Below, piece by piece: positions 35,039 to 43,159 of a stretch of 64,000 nucleotides of DNA. The stretch is from Hominimerdicola alba. GTDB taxonomy: Bacteria; Bacillota; Clostridia; Oscillospirales; Ruminococcaceae. Numbering within the stretch: the first letter of the stretch is position 1; every line of letters begins with the position of its first letter. The DNA lies in the NCBI RefSeq assembly GCF_900112155.1, contig NZ_FOKQ01000017.1:1-64000 (forward strand). Reading direction: 5' to 3'. The notes under the pieces are model-generated. The model searched no databases and was not told the origin of the DNA. It worked only from the letters and a program-made list of their open reading frames with translations. Made by a program: the position numbers and the translations under genes.

Positions 35039-35790
35039 CGGAAACTGCCAAGGAAGAGAGCTTTTGGTCAAGCTTTTCGCGAAAAGCTTGCGGATGAGCA
35101 CACAGTCAGCAAAGCTGACTGTTAGAGGCGGAGCCTCTCGGTCAAGGCACCAAAGCGACGCGACAAGAGTGCTTTAAATAGAACAGCAAACTGCCCGTCC
35201 TGTCAAACAGGCGCGGCAATAAAAGAATTTCAGAGCGTGGACAATCAAACAGTCTACGCTCTTTCTGTTTGCGTAAATATATTGCCGCGCCCGAAATCAA
35301 CGGCGGAACGCTCGTTGATTTCTCGACCCGTAAGGGGCGACAAAACGTCCATCGCATTTCTTTGGATAAGAGTGCCGAATAAAATAAAATCGGGCTTTTC
35401 GGGTATAATAGGATATTTGCTGTGGTCGATAGCTTGCTAGTTTTCGCCCCTCGTCCCTCGGGTCGAGAAATCGGATTCGCTTCGCTGTCCGATTTCGGGC
35501 GCGGGCAATATTCACGCGGATAGTTTGTGCGGTGGCATACGTTTGCACACGCTCGTATCGTTTATTATTGCCCGCGCCCTATTTGGACGTTAGTTTGCTA
35601 TGATATTACAGCACCATTGTCACGATGGTTTTGCGCCTTGATGCGAGGGCTCTGCCCTTAACAGTCAGCTTTGCTGACTGTGGCTCCCCGCAAGCCTTTC
35701 GCGAAAGGCTTGACCCAAAGCTCCCTTCGCGGCTCAGCTTTGTTTTGATCGCAGGTTTGCTGCCGCGGTCGTTCTTTCTTGTTTCATCTT
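35039..35790. repeat. Large nested palindromic intergenic element, copy B
   Basis: This fills the ~830-bp gap between xylB and the small kinase. The left half starts CTGCCAAGGAAGAGAGCTTT (35045-35091, identical to inverted 12524-12570). It then has TTAGAGGCGGAGCCTCTCGG, GGCGCGGCAATA and a GAGCGTGGAC..GTCTACGCTC hairpin, as in copy A. The inner arms GATTTCTCGACCC / GGGTCGAGAAATC and GCGCCCGAAATC / GATTTCGGGCGC follow. The right half returns with ACAGTCAGCTTTGCTGACTGT and CAAGCCTTTCGCGAAAGGCTTG. No real gene is seen inside. Confidence 0.75.
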
Positions 35791-35793
35791 CTG

Positions 35794-35822
35794 TTGACAA
35801 CCTCGCCCCGATATGCTATATT
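35794..35822 (+). promoter_or_regulatory. Promoter of the small P-loop kinase/HAD unit
   Basis: TTGACA and TATATT are separated by 17 bp. The -10 ends 24 bp before the ATG, and AAAGGAGG is between them. Confidence 0.75.
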
Positions 35823-35846
35823 TGGTGTAATAAAGGAGGCATCAAA

Positions 35847-36329
35847 ATGGCAAAAGTAATATCATTGTGCGGGCTTATCTGCACAGGAAAAACAACCTAT
35901 GCCCAAAAGCTCCGCAAAGAAATAAAAGCCGCGCTTCTCTCGGTAGATGAAATAACCTTAACGCTTTTTCATGACGATGTAGGCGAAATGCACGACACAT
36001 ACGTCGAAAGGGCAGAAAAATATATCTACGCAAAAGCAGTCGAACTCGCCGAAGTCGGCATAAACAGCGTACTTGATATCGGATTGTGGACAAGGGTAGA
36101 ACGCGATGAGATACGAGCATACTTCGAGGAAAAAGGCATAGATTTCGAGATACACTATCTTACCGTTCCTAGTGAAGAATGGCACAGACGAATAGAAAAA
36201 CGCAATGCGGATATCACCGCAGGAAAATGCCGGGCATATTACGTTGACAGCGGACTTGCTGAGAAATGTCTCGGCCTGTTTGAACCGCCGCAGGCTGACG
36301 AAGATATCTACAACGTGTGTGATAACTGA
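35847..36329 (+). CDS. P-loop AAA/zeta-toxin-like kinase
   Basis: 160 residues from the ATG at 35847, behind AAAGGAGG. A longer frame reaches back into the repeat but has no start signal there. The N-terminal CGLICTGKTTYAQKL is a Walker A motif, LLSVDEITLTLF follows as in zeta-toxin and gluconate-kinase-like enzymes, and SEEWHRRIEKRN carries the lid arginines. It probably transfers phosphate to a small molecule. The HAD phosphatase gene starts 12 bp later. Confidence 0.75.
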   Translation: MAKVISLCGLICTGKTTYAQKLRKEIKAALLSVDEITLTLFHDDVGEMHDTYVERAEKYIYAKAVELAEVGINSVLDIGLWTRVERDEIRAYFEEKGIDFEIHYLTVPSEEWHRRIEKRNADITAGKCRAYYVDSGLAEKCLGLFEPPQADEDIYNVCDN

Positions 36330-36341
36330 AAAGGAGACCAA

Positions 36342-36929
36342 ATGGATATTATTTTCGATATCGGCAAAGTGCTGATAGATTTTGACTTTGAGGAATTTGT
36401 AAAAAGATACGTCGGCGAAGACAAAGCCCCCCGCGTAACAAAGGCAATGTGGGGCAATCCCGATTGGATAGAACTCGACAGGGGAGTGCTTCCCGTGGAA
36501 CAGGTTCTCCGGAAATTCATCGACCAGGCCCCAGACTGCGAATGGGAGATCCGCCGCGTTTTCTCACAGCTCGGCAATATCCCTCAGCTGCGACCAACTA
36601 CCATTCCTATGATAGAAGAGCTCAAACGCCTAGGTCACAGGGTATTTTATCTCTCGAACTATTTTGAGTTCCTCATGCACGCAGCACCCGAAGCCCTGAA
36701 ATTCACGCGGTATATGGATGGCGGCATATTCTCCTGCAACGAAAAGATCGTAAAGCCCGACCCCGCCATATATGAGCTTATTTGCAAAAGATATGGTATC
36801 GCCAGGGAAAACGCTGTCTTCATCGATGATAGCCCGAAGAATGTCGCGGGTGCTGAAAATGTGGGAATAAGAGCTATACTCTACAAAAATCAGTCCCCGG
36901 ATGAACTGTTTGCACAGATAGGTGTATAG
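36342..36929 (+). CDS. HAD-family hydrolase
   Basis: 195 residues. FDIGKVLIDFD stands in place of the usual DxDxT: the first Asp is kept and the second position is Gly, as in HAD enzymes of the FDIGNVL type. VFYLSNYF supplies the motif II Ser, and KIVKPDPAIYELICKRYG the motif III Lys. FIDDSPKNVAGAENVG carries the acidic pair. Likely a haloacid-dehalogenase-like phosphatase on a small phosphate ester. It is read with the preceding kinase. Confidence 0.85.
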   Translation: MDIIFDIGKVLIDFDFEEFVKRYVGEDKAPRVTKAMWGNPDWIELDRGVLPVEQVLRKFIDQAPDCEWEIRRVFSQLGNIPQLRPTTIPMIEELKRLGHRVFYLSNYFEFLMHAAPEALKFTRYMDGGIFSCNEKIVKPDPAIYELICKRYGIARENAVFIDDSPKNVAGAENVGIRAILYKNQSPDELFAQIGV

Positions 36930-36985
36930 GGCGGAAAGTCTGTGTAAATTCAGCAATAATCGGTCAGAAGAATGTGATATATGTC

Positions 36986-37014
36986 TTGCAAAAAAAGCGG
37001 GTTAATGGTACAAT
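36986..37014 (+). promoter_or_regulatory. Promoter of the esterase/GH43 operon
   Basis: TTGCAA and TACAAT are separated by 17 bp, 34 bp before the ATG at 37049. Confidence 0.68.
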
Positions 37015-37048
37015 ATCCTTAAATTTATCGGCATAAGGAGCTGACAAT

Positions 37049-38557
37049 ATGTTAAGGATAACTAATACAGAAAACGGCAAAGTTCGCGGACTTCCTGCCG
37101 CTGACCCTAGAATAACCTCATTTAAAGGCATACCATTCGCAGCGCCACCCGTGGGCGAAAACCGCTGGAGAGCACCTCAGTGCTGTGAAAACTGGGAAGG
37201 CACCCGCGATTGTTTTGAATTCGCCCCTATCTCGGTGCAGGATACCCCGGGTATCGGTGATGATATCTACTGCCGTGAATGGCACGTTGACCCCGAGATA
37301 CCCATGAGCGAGGACTGCCTTTACCTGAATATATGGACTAATGCGAAAACAGGCGACGAGAAGATGCCCGTGCTGGTATGGTACTTCGGCGGAGGTTTTC
37401 AGTGGGGCTATACCGCTGAGATGGAGTTTGACGGCGAAAGGCTGGCAAGGCGCGGAATCGTTGTTGTTACCGTGAATTACAGACTTGGCGCTTTCGGATT
37501 TCTGGCACACCCCCAGCTTACGGCTGAACAGCCCGATGCCCCCTGCAATTTTGGTAGTCTCGACCAGCAGGCAGGTCTCAGATGGGTGCGCAGAAATATC
37601 GCTAATTTCGGCGGCGACCCTGATAATATCACTATTGCAGGACAGTCTGCAGGCGGCGGAAGCGTTTTGTCGCAGATGGCTTGCAAGGGCAACGCAGGGG
37701 ATTTCCAGAAGGCTGTTGTCATGAGCGGTATGTTCAAAAGCCCTTATGTCAGAAACGATTTCTTTATCCCACGTTCTCTTGAAGATGCAGGAAAACTGGG
37801 TGTTGAACTGTTTGATGCCCTTGGCGTAAATACTCTTGAAGAGGCAAGAAAGCTCGATGCGCAGTTTATCCGCAGAACCTATTCCGACCTCAGGAATGAG
37901 ACCAATGTAATGTTCACCATCGTCAATGACGGTTTTTTCTGCACAGGCGACCCCTTGGATCAGTTCTGTGACGGTACCCGCAACCGTGTACCTGTAATGG
38001 GCGGCAATACAGGTGACGAGTTCTTTGAATTCATACACGCCGAGAACGATGATGAACTGAAGTCGCTGGCGGCTAAGTATTTCGGCGATAAGGCAGATGA
38101 CTTCCTTTCTCACCCCGAGGCTAATATACACTGCGAACAGGGCTATGCCCCTGTATCAGCCCCCGAGATCGGTGTCAAGACCGCATTCCTCGCTGAAAGC
38201 AGGATGGCTGATGCAAAGCCCTGCTACTATTACCGCTTTGTTCCCGATATCCCCGGTGATGACCACCCCGGTACTTTCCATTCTGTAGACCTCTGGTTCT
38301 TCTTTGAAACGCTGGCTAAGGATAACAGACCCTTTGAGGGCAGACATTATGATATCGCAAGGCAGATGTGCGACTACTGGGCTAATTTCATAAAAACAGG
38401 CGATCCCAACGGATACGATATAAACGGCAATAAGCTTCCCGAATGGAGACAATATACCGATGCCGACCGCGCCGAGATGGAGTTCACTCCCGATGGTGCA
38501 GTTGCAGGCGTTGAAAACAGCTCATTTACTAAATTTTTGCTTGACCATGTAAAATGA
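37049..38557 (+). CDS. Type B carboxylesterase
   Basis: 502 residues. GIPFAAPPVGENRWRAPQ and SEDCLYLNIWTNA are family signatures. The oxyanion segment is WYFGGGFQWG, the nucleophile Ser lies in IAGQSAGGGSVLSQ, and the acid and His occur later (GDEFFEF and TFHSVDLWFFFE). There is no signal peptide, so it is probably intracellular. It sits directly before a GH43 enzyme, and so may remove acetyl or other ester groups from imported xylan fragments. That role is inferred. Confidence 0.88.
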   Translation: MLRITNTENGKVRGLPAADPRITSFKGIPFAAPPVGENRWRAPQCCENWEGTRDCFEFAPISVQDTPGIGDDIYCREWHVDPEIPMSEDCLYLNIWTNAKTGDEKMPVLVWYFGGGFQWGYTAEMEFDGERLARRGIVVVTVNYRLGAFGFLAHPQLTAEQPDAPCNFGSLDQQAGLRWVRRNIANFGGDPDNITIAGQSAGGGSVLSQMACKGNAGDFQKAVVMSGMFKSPYVRNDFFIPRSLEDAGKLGVELFDALGVNTLEEARKLDAQFIRRTYSDLRNETNVMFTIVNDGFFCTGDPLDQFCDGTRNRVPVMGGNTGDEFFEFIHAENDDELKSLAAKYFGDKADDFLSHPEANIHCEQGYAPVSAPEIGVKTAFLAESRMADAKPCYYYRFVPDIPGDDHPGTFHSVDLWFFFETLAKDNRPFEGRHYDIARQMCDYWANFIKTGDPNGYDINGNKLPEWRQYTDADRAEMEFTPDGAVAGVENSSFTKFLLDHVK

Positions 38558-38571
38558 AGGAGGACATAATA

Positions 38572-39972
38572 ATGAGCAAAAAACAGGCTTTTAATCCGTA
38601 TCTTCCCAGCTGGGAGTACATTCCCGACGGCGAACCATATGTGTTCGGTGACAGGGTGTATGTGTACGGTTCACACGATTTCTGGAACGGCTATGTGTTT
38701 TGCATGGGCGACTACGTATGCTGGTCAGCCCCTGTAAATGACCTTGGCAACTGGAGATACGAGGGTGTTATCTACCCCCGCAACGCTGACCCTCTCAATA
38801 AGGACGGTCATATGTGCCTTTATGCCCCGGATGTTACCGTGGGTCCAGACGGCAGATACTATTTATATTATGTGCTTGACAAGGTGGGAGTAATGTCAGT
38901 TGCAGTATGTGACGAACCTGCTGGCAAGTACGAATTCTACGGATATGTCCACTACAAGGACGGCACAAAGCTGGGTGAACGCGAGGGTGACGAACCCCAG
39001 TTTGACCCCGGTGTTATAACCGAGGGCGATGTTACCTATATGTACAGCGGTTTCTGCGGTGCAGGGGACAAGTCCCGCACAGGCTCAAAGGTAGTTCCCC
39101 TTGATAAGGATATGCTCACTGTACTCACCGAGCCGAAACTTATCGCACCTGGCAGCTGTTACAGCGCCGGCACCCAGTGGGAGGGTCACGCATTTTTTGA
39201 AGCCTCCTCTATCCGCAAGGTAAACGGCAAGTACTATTTCGTATATTCTTCTGAAGTTATGCACGAACTCTGCTATGCAGTAAGCGATAACCCCTTGGAG
39301 GGCTTCAAGTACGGCGGAGTTCTCGTCAGCAATACCGACCTGCATATCGATACCTATAAGCCCGCCGATATGCCTACCTGCCGCGGCGCAAACAATCATG
39401 GCAGTATCATCGAGATAAACGGTGAGTGGTATATCTTCTATCACCGCCACACCAACGGCACATGGTTCTCACGTCAGGGCTGTGCCGAAAAGCTGACACT
39501 GAAAGAGGACGGCAGTTTCCCACAGGTAGAGATAACTTCCTGCGGACTCAACGGCGGACCTCTTGAGGGCAAGGGCGAGTATCCCGCTTATATCGCCTGC
39601 TGTCTGTTCACCGAAAAGAAAGAACTCTACATCGGCGACCTGAACTCTCCCCGCATAGTGCAGGACGGCAAGGACGGCGACGAGGAGATAGGCTATATTG
39701 CAAATATCTGTGATGGCACGAATATCGGCTTCAAGTATTTCGACTGCAAGGGCATTAAGAGAATCAGCATAGCCACCCGCGCATACGGTGACGGAACTTT
39801 CCGGATAAAGACCGCATGGGACGGCGAAGTGCTTGGCGAGATAAATGTTGTCGGCAATAATGTCTGGACGACATCAGGCACAGATGTTGCAATACCCGAC
39901 GGCGTAAATGCAATCTGGCTGACCTACAAGGGCAGCGGCGGACCTCAGCTGAAGTCCATAACGCTGGAATAA
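38572..39972 (+). CDS. Glycoside hydrolase family 43 enzyme
   Basis: 466 residues from the ATG at 38572, with AAGGAGG upstream. The N-terminal PYLPSWEYIPDGEPYVFGDRVY holds the catalytic base Asp, and YAPDVTVGPDGRYYLYY the pKa-modulating Asp. FFEASSIRKVNGKYYFVYS holds the general-acid Glu, all as in GH43 five-blade propellers. The last ~110 residues look like a carbohydrate-binding beta-sandwich (IGYIANICDGTNIGFKYFD). It probably acts as a xylosidase or arabinofuranosidase on oligosaccharides inside the cell. It follows the esterase by 14 bp. Confidence 0.9.
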   Translation: MSKKQAFNPYLPSWEYIPDGEPYVFGDRVYVYGSHDFWNGYVFCMGDYVCWSAPVNDLGNWRYEGVIYPRNADPLNKDGHMCLYAPDVTVGPDGRYYLYYVLDKVGVMSVAVCDEPAGKYEFYGYVHYKDGTKLGEREGDEPQFDPGVITEGDVTYMYSGFCGAGDKSRTGSKVVPLDKDMLTVLTEPKLIAPGSCYSAGTQWEGHAFFEASSIRKVNGKYYFVYSSEVMHELCYAVSDNPLEGFKYGGVLVSNTDLHIDTYKPADMPTCRGANNHGSIIEINGEWYIFYHRHTNGTWFSRQGCAEKLTLKEDGSFPQVEITSCGLNGGPLEGKGEYPAYIACCLFTEKKELYIGDLNSPRIVQDGKDGDEEIGYIANICDGTNIGFKYFDCKGIKRISIATRAYGDGTFRIKTAWDGEVLGEINVVGNNVWTTSGTDVAIPDGVNAIWLTYKGSGGPQLKSITLE

Positions 39973-40035
39973 GCCTTTATATTGTATGATTAACGCCCGA
40001 AGAAAATACGGGTGGTACTGATACAGAAGTTTTAA

Positions 40036-40080
40036 GCCATAGTATTTCTGACTTAAAGTCAGAAATACTATGGCGTTTTT
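40036..40080 (+). terminator. Terminator of the esterase/GH43 operon
   Basis: A perfect 19-base arm pair, GCCATAGTATTTCTGACTT and its complement, is followed by GTTTTTTATT. Confidence 0.9.
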
Positions 40081-40082
40081 TA

Positions 40083-40111
40083 TTGACAATACAGCCGCGT
40101 TGTGTTAGAAT
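40083..40111 (+). promoter_or_regulatory. Promoter of the flavin-binding protein gene
   Basis: TTGACA and TAGAAT are separated by 17 bp, 42 bp upstream of the ATG at 40154. Confidence 0.7.
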
Positions 40112-40153
40112 TATTACAAACATAAACCAAACGGGATTTAGAGGTGAAAAGAC

Positions 40154-40573
40154 ATGAAAAACTGGAACGATCAAGCGGAACGTATCATGACTGAACGATT
40201 TGGAAAAGATACAGTTATTTCATTAGCAACTGTCGAAAATGGAATTCCTTATGTCAGATATGTGAATGCATATTATGAAAACCACTGCTTTTATACGATC
40301 ACCTATGCTCTTTCCAATAAAATCAGGCAGATCGAAAAAAATCCCGTTATAGCTATTGCAGGTGAATGGTTTACTGCTCACGGACAGGGCACCGATCTTG
40401 GCTTTTTCGGAAAAGAAGAAAACATTGAAATTGCCGCAAAACTGAAAACAGCTTTTGCAGCGTGGATAGATAATGGGCACAATGATCTTAATGACCGAAA
40501 CACAGTGATATTATGTGTAGAATTAACAGATGCTGTGTTATTGTCCCACGGAACAAGGTATGAGCTTAATTGA
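40154..40573 (+). CDS. Pyridoxamine 5'-phosphate oxidase-like flavin protein
   Basis: 139 residues. SLATVENGIPYVRYVNAYYENHCFY is the typical first pair of strands of the PNPOx split barrel. KIRQIEKNPVIAIAGEWFTAHG follows, with the helix of AKLKTAFAAWID. Such proteins bind FMN or a similar cofactor and do varied redox jobs. No substrate residues can be named. It has its own promoter, and a hairpin (40614-40641) follows it. Confidence 0.75.
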   Translation: MKNWNDQAERIMTERFGKDTVISLATVENGIPYVRYVNAYYENHCFYTITYALSNKIRQIEKNPVIAIAGEWFTAHGQGTDLGFFGKEENIEIAAKLKTAFAAWIDNGHNDLNDRNTVILCVELTDAVLLSHGTRYELN

Positions 40574-40613
40574 CATATTCTGATCTGTCTTAGCAGCTAT
40601 GAAATGTACAATG

Positions 40614-40641
40614 CCCCGAAGCACATTCAAATGCTTCGGGG
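40614..40641. terminator. Terminator-like hairpin
   Basis: CCCCGAAGCA and TGCTTCGGGG pair around an 8-base loop. The following T-run is weak on both strands. Confidence 0.5.
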
Positions 40642-40682
40642 TAAAACTTCTATATGGTATCCGTGGGCGTTTTGGATTTTTC

Positions 40683-40712
40683 TGAAACTTTTTTGCGGGC
40701 AGATAAGTCTAT
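40683..40712 (+). promoter_or_regulatory. Putative ECF-sigma promoter 1 of 3
   Basis: TGAAAC, a 17-base spacer and AGTCTAT, followed by ATACGAGAGG. The layout is the same as the two copies downstream. TGAAAC with CGTC is the classic form of promoters read by ECF sigma factors. Confidence 0.68.
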
Positions 40713-40766
40713 AAATACGAGAGGACAAATCCCCACGCGGAACAACTGCAAAAAAATTTTTTAGAG

Positions 40767-40796
40767 TGAAACTTTTGAGCAGACAGGTTCGTCTAT
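40767..40796 (+). promoter_or_regulatory. Putative ECF-sigma promoter 2 of 3
   Basis: TGAAAC, 17 bases, CGTCTAT, then TTACGAGAGG. It lies 84 bp after copy 1. Confidence 0.72.
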
Positions 40797-40851
40797 TATT
40801 ACGAGAGGGCAAAAGCCCCGCACCCGCATCTGAAAAAAATTTTTTCAGGAT

Positions 40852-40881
40852 TGAAACTTTTTTGCAGGACAGTCCGTCTAT
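40852..40881 (+). promoter_or_regulatory. Putative ECF-sigma promoter 3 of 3
   Basis: TGAAAC, 17 bases, CGTCTAT, then AAGCGAGAGG. It lies 85 bp after copy 2 and 47 bp before the sigma factor's GTG. A CTGAAAAAAATTTTTTCAG palindrome at ~40830-40848 separates it from copy 2. Confidence 0.72.
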
Positions 40882-40927
40882 TAAAGCGAGAGGGTAAAGT
40901 CCTCAAAGAAAGGAGGAGGTGAGAGCC

Positions 40928-41470
40928 GTGAGCGAGGAAAACGTCAGGGAACGCTTCGAGATGATATACAACAAGACCTATGACTACATATATAAATACC
41001 TTATCATCAAATCCGATTCCCGCGAAACTGCCGAGGATATCCTGCAAAGCGTCTATCTCAGCTTTTACAAGCGAATGCTGGCGGGTGAAAAGATACTCGA
41101 CCCGAAGCACTACCTGTTGAGAAGCGCCAAGCACGGTCTGGCAGACCACTACTCATCAAAACGCATAACGGAAAGTCTTGATGACAGTATCGAGATAGTA
41201 GACGAAAAGGCGCTGGACAGTCTGGAGAACTACGACGGCTTTGCTTATGAAGAGATACTTCAAAGCCTGAAAGAATCGGACGAAGTCACTTACAGGATAT
41301 TCCTTTTGCACTTCGGTCACGACTACACTATCGAGAAGACAGCAAAAACGCTGGGGCTGGCGGAATCCACGGTTAAATCAAAGATGTACCGTGCATTGAA
41401 AAAGCTCAGAAAACAACTAAAGGAGGGTGAGAGATATGCGGTTTTCGGAAGGGATAAAGAGATACGATGA
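40928..41470 (+). CDS. ECF-type RNA polymerase sigma factor
   Basis: 180 residues. The GTG at 40928 is chosen because AGGAGGAGGTG ends ~8 bases before it. Region 2 reads FEMIYNKTYDYIYKYL...ETAEDILQSVYLSFYKR. Region 4 reads YTIEKTAKTLGLAESTVKSKMYRALKKL, with the helix-turn-helix. There is no sigma 1.1 or region 3, as in ECF types. It probably directs polymerase to its own triple promoter upstream and controls the anti-sigma-like gene whose start overlaps it by 35 bases. Confidence 0.88.
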   Translation: MSEENVRERFEMIYNKTYDYIYKYLIIKSDSRETAEDILQSVYLSFYKRMLAGEKILDPKHYLLRSAKHGLADHYSSKRITESLDDSIEIVDEKALDSLENYDGFAYEEILQSLKESDEVTYRIFLLHFGHDYTIEKTAKTLGLAESTVKSKMYRALKKLRKQLKEGERYAVFGRDKEIR

Positions 41471-43010
41471 AGAGACAAAGAAAAGGATATTCGATGAGAT
41501 AATCGTAGCCGCAGAGAAAGACAGCGCGTCAGTAAACTCTCACGCAGACAACGAAAAAGCTGTCATAGCACAGCAGAATTTGGAGGACAACACTATGAAA
41601 AACATAGAAGAGAGAGCAAGGATAAGAAGCAGCAGAGGCGGTATGATAGCAGCAGCTTGTGCTGTACTGGTAGTCGGCGGAGGCATCTTCGCGGCAGGAC
41701 ACATGAACGGAGGCAGCAAAGGAACAGCTCCCGGCTCAGCGGGAACAACATCATCAGTCTATACAACAGATGCCGAAGATGAGGTATCGTCTGAGAGCAC
41801 CGCAGAAAAAGATGAAGCTTCGACCGTGGATGAAACAGACAGTATGACGACCGATGATATAGATTATGACAGATGGGAAAAATGGCGCGAAGAAGCGGAC
41901 GAGGATACTATCAGACTTGTAGACAGTTCCGACTTCATAGGTATGGTGCAGATCGAGGACATTCGGCAGGAAACAATAGACGGAGTAGAATATACTGATT
42001 ATCAATGTGTGCTCGAGGATGAAGAAGGTCATTGCGGTTTGGTTTTCGCGCTCCGTGGAGATGAGCTGCCCACAAAGTTCGGTTTACTGGAGAAAACTTA
42101 TGAGGGAGATCAAGTCCTTGCTAAGGGTGATAAGATCTTTGTGTTTGCAAAAAACGGCGTTCAGAACGGAATAGACGAATTTTGTTATGAACTGACCGAT
42201 GATTATACGATGTTCAGATGGGACGATGAAGTTAAGAGGTACACCAATGTATACCGTCCGGGTCATATTATAACCGATACTTCCGAGGGTATATACGGCG
42301 ATTATCTCTGGGGACTATATGAGATGGGTCTGGATAATTACTACAAGGGTATGCTGTGGGCAATGTGCAGCAGCAGAAATCTTGATGCAGCTAAAAACTG
42401 GTGCGCTTACTATGGTCTTCCATTTGAAATCGTTGTTGAATCCGGGCAGGATTTTAAAGAGGGTTCTTTGATCGGTATTTCATGGGCAAATACCGATCAA
42501 AACGGAATAACTGTTTCTGTAAGCGATGGTCTTAGCTTTATAGGCGAAAATGATAAGGGCGAAGAATCTCAGGTCGCGATCGAACTCAACGTAAGGGACA
42601 AAGGCACAACTATTAAGGAATTTGCAGACTACAACCTCGAACTGGGCGGACTTTTTTATGAAAAGGACGAAAACAACTACGGCGTGGTCATAGATGTTAC
42701 CAAAAAGGACGGCAGTAAATTCTCTTACGAAGACTGGGCTGAAAATCACATGGATCTGGTCTACGGAGATCTTGATCCGATAATGTCGCTGACATATTCA
42801 AGCTATATGGATTCGGGACTAAGCTGGCTTGCAGACGACGGTTCAAAGATGAGAGTTGCTTGCGTATTCCATGCTAAGGCGGACTTTTCCTATGTGGACA
42901 GCAGTGTTCCCGTTACATTGCAGGTCAATAAAATAAGAAGAGAAAAGGGAGAAGAGGAAGAAGGCCTTTTCGAGGCGACATTCAATATAGATATAACCGA
43001 TGTCAAGTGA
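41436..43010 (+). CDS. Membrane protein, probable anti-sigma partner with PASTA-like segment
   Basis: 524 residues from the ATG at 41436, with AAGGAGGGTG upstream. A cytoplasmic helical part of ~70 residues (FSEGIKRYDEETKKRIFDEI) precedes one membrane segment (GGMIAAACAVLVVGGGIFAAG, ~73-93). A Ser/Thr/Asp-rich linker and a large outer domain follow. In it, LPFEIVVESGQDFKEGSLIG...ITVSVSDG has the shape of a PASTA repeat. The overlap with the sigma gene and the topology suggest an anti-sigma factor, but no classic zinc-binding ZAS motif is present. Confidence 0.7.
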   Translation: MRFSEGIKRYDEETKKRIFDEIIVAAEKDSASVNSHADNEKAVIAQQNLEDNTMKNIEERARIRSSRGGMIAAACAVLVVGGGIFAAGHMNGGSKGTAPGSAGTTSSVYTTDAEDEVSSESTAEKDEASTVDETDSMTTDDIDYDRWEKWREEADEDTIRLVDSSDFIGMVQIEDIRQETIDGVEYTDYQCVLEDEEGHCGLVFALRGDELPTKFGLLEKTYEGDQVLAKGDKIFVFAKNGVQNGIDEFCYELTDDYTMFRWDDEVKRYTNVYRPGHIITDTSEGIYGDYLWGLYEMGLDNYYKGMLWAMCSSRNLDAAKNWCAYYGLPFEIVVESGQDFKEGSLIGISWANTDQNGITVSVSDGLSFIGENDKGEESQVAIELNVRDKGTTIKEFADYNLELGGLFYEKDENNYGVVIDVTKKDGSKFSYEDWAENHMDLVYGDLDPIMSLTYSSYMDSGLSWLADDGSKMRVACVFHAKADFSYVDSSVPVTLQVNKIRREKGEEEEGLFEATFNIDITDVK

Positions 43011-43038
43011 TCTTTTCAATATACAGACAGCAAAACGA

Positions 43039-43076
43039 AAAACGGAGCACCGCAGTGATGCAGTGCTCCGTTTTTA
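43039..43076 (+). terminator. Terminator of the ECF operon
   Basis: AACGGAGCAC pairs with GTGCTCCGTT and is followed by TTTTT. Confidence 0.85.
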
Positions 43077-43116
43077 TGTTATCCCGAGGTTATCCCGAGG
43101 GATGGCTATATGCACA

Positions 43117-43152
43117 CAAAACAGACCCCGTGCAGGGCACAGGGTCTTTGTT
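43117..43152 (-). terminator. Terminator of the CheY/CheX-like operon
   Basis: On the minus strand, AGACCCTGTGCC and GGGGTCT form a stem followed by GTTTTGT. Confidence 0.65.
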
Positions 43153-43159
43153 ATCAAAG

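Noticed and set aside
35297-35548. Small minus-strand frame in the repeat region
   Set aside because: It runs through the inverted-repeat arms of element B and has no ribosome site. Its length follows from the GC-rich repeats.
40619-40917. Small minus-strand frames over the ECF promoter array
   Set aside because: They follow the tandem repeats, so their similar peptides reflect repeated promoter DNA and not genes.
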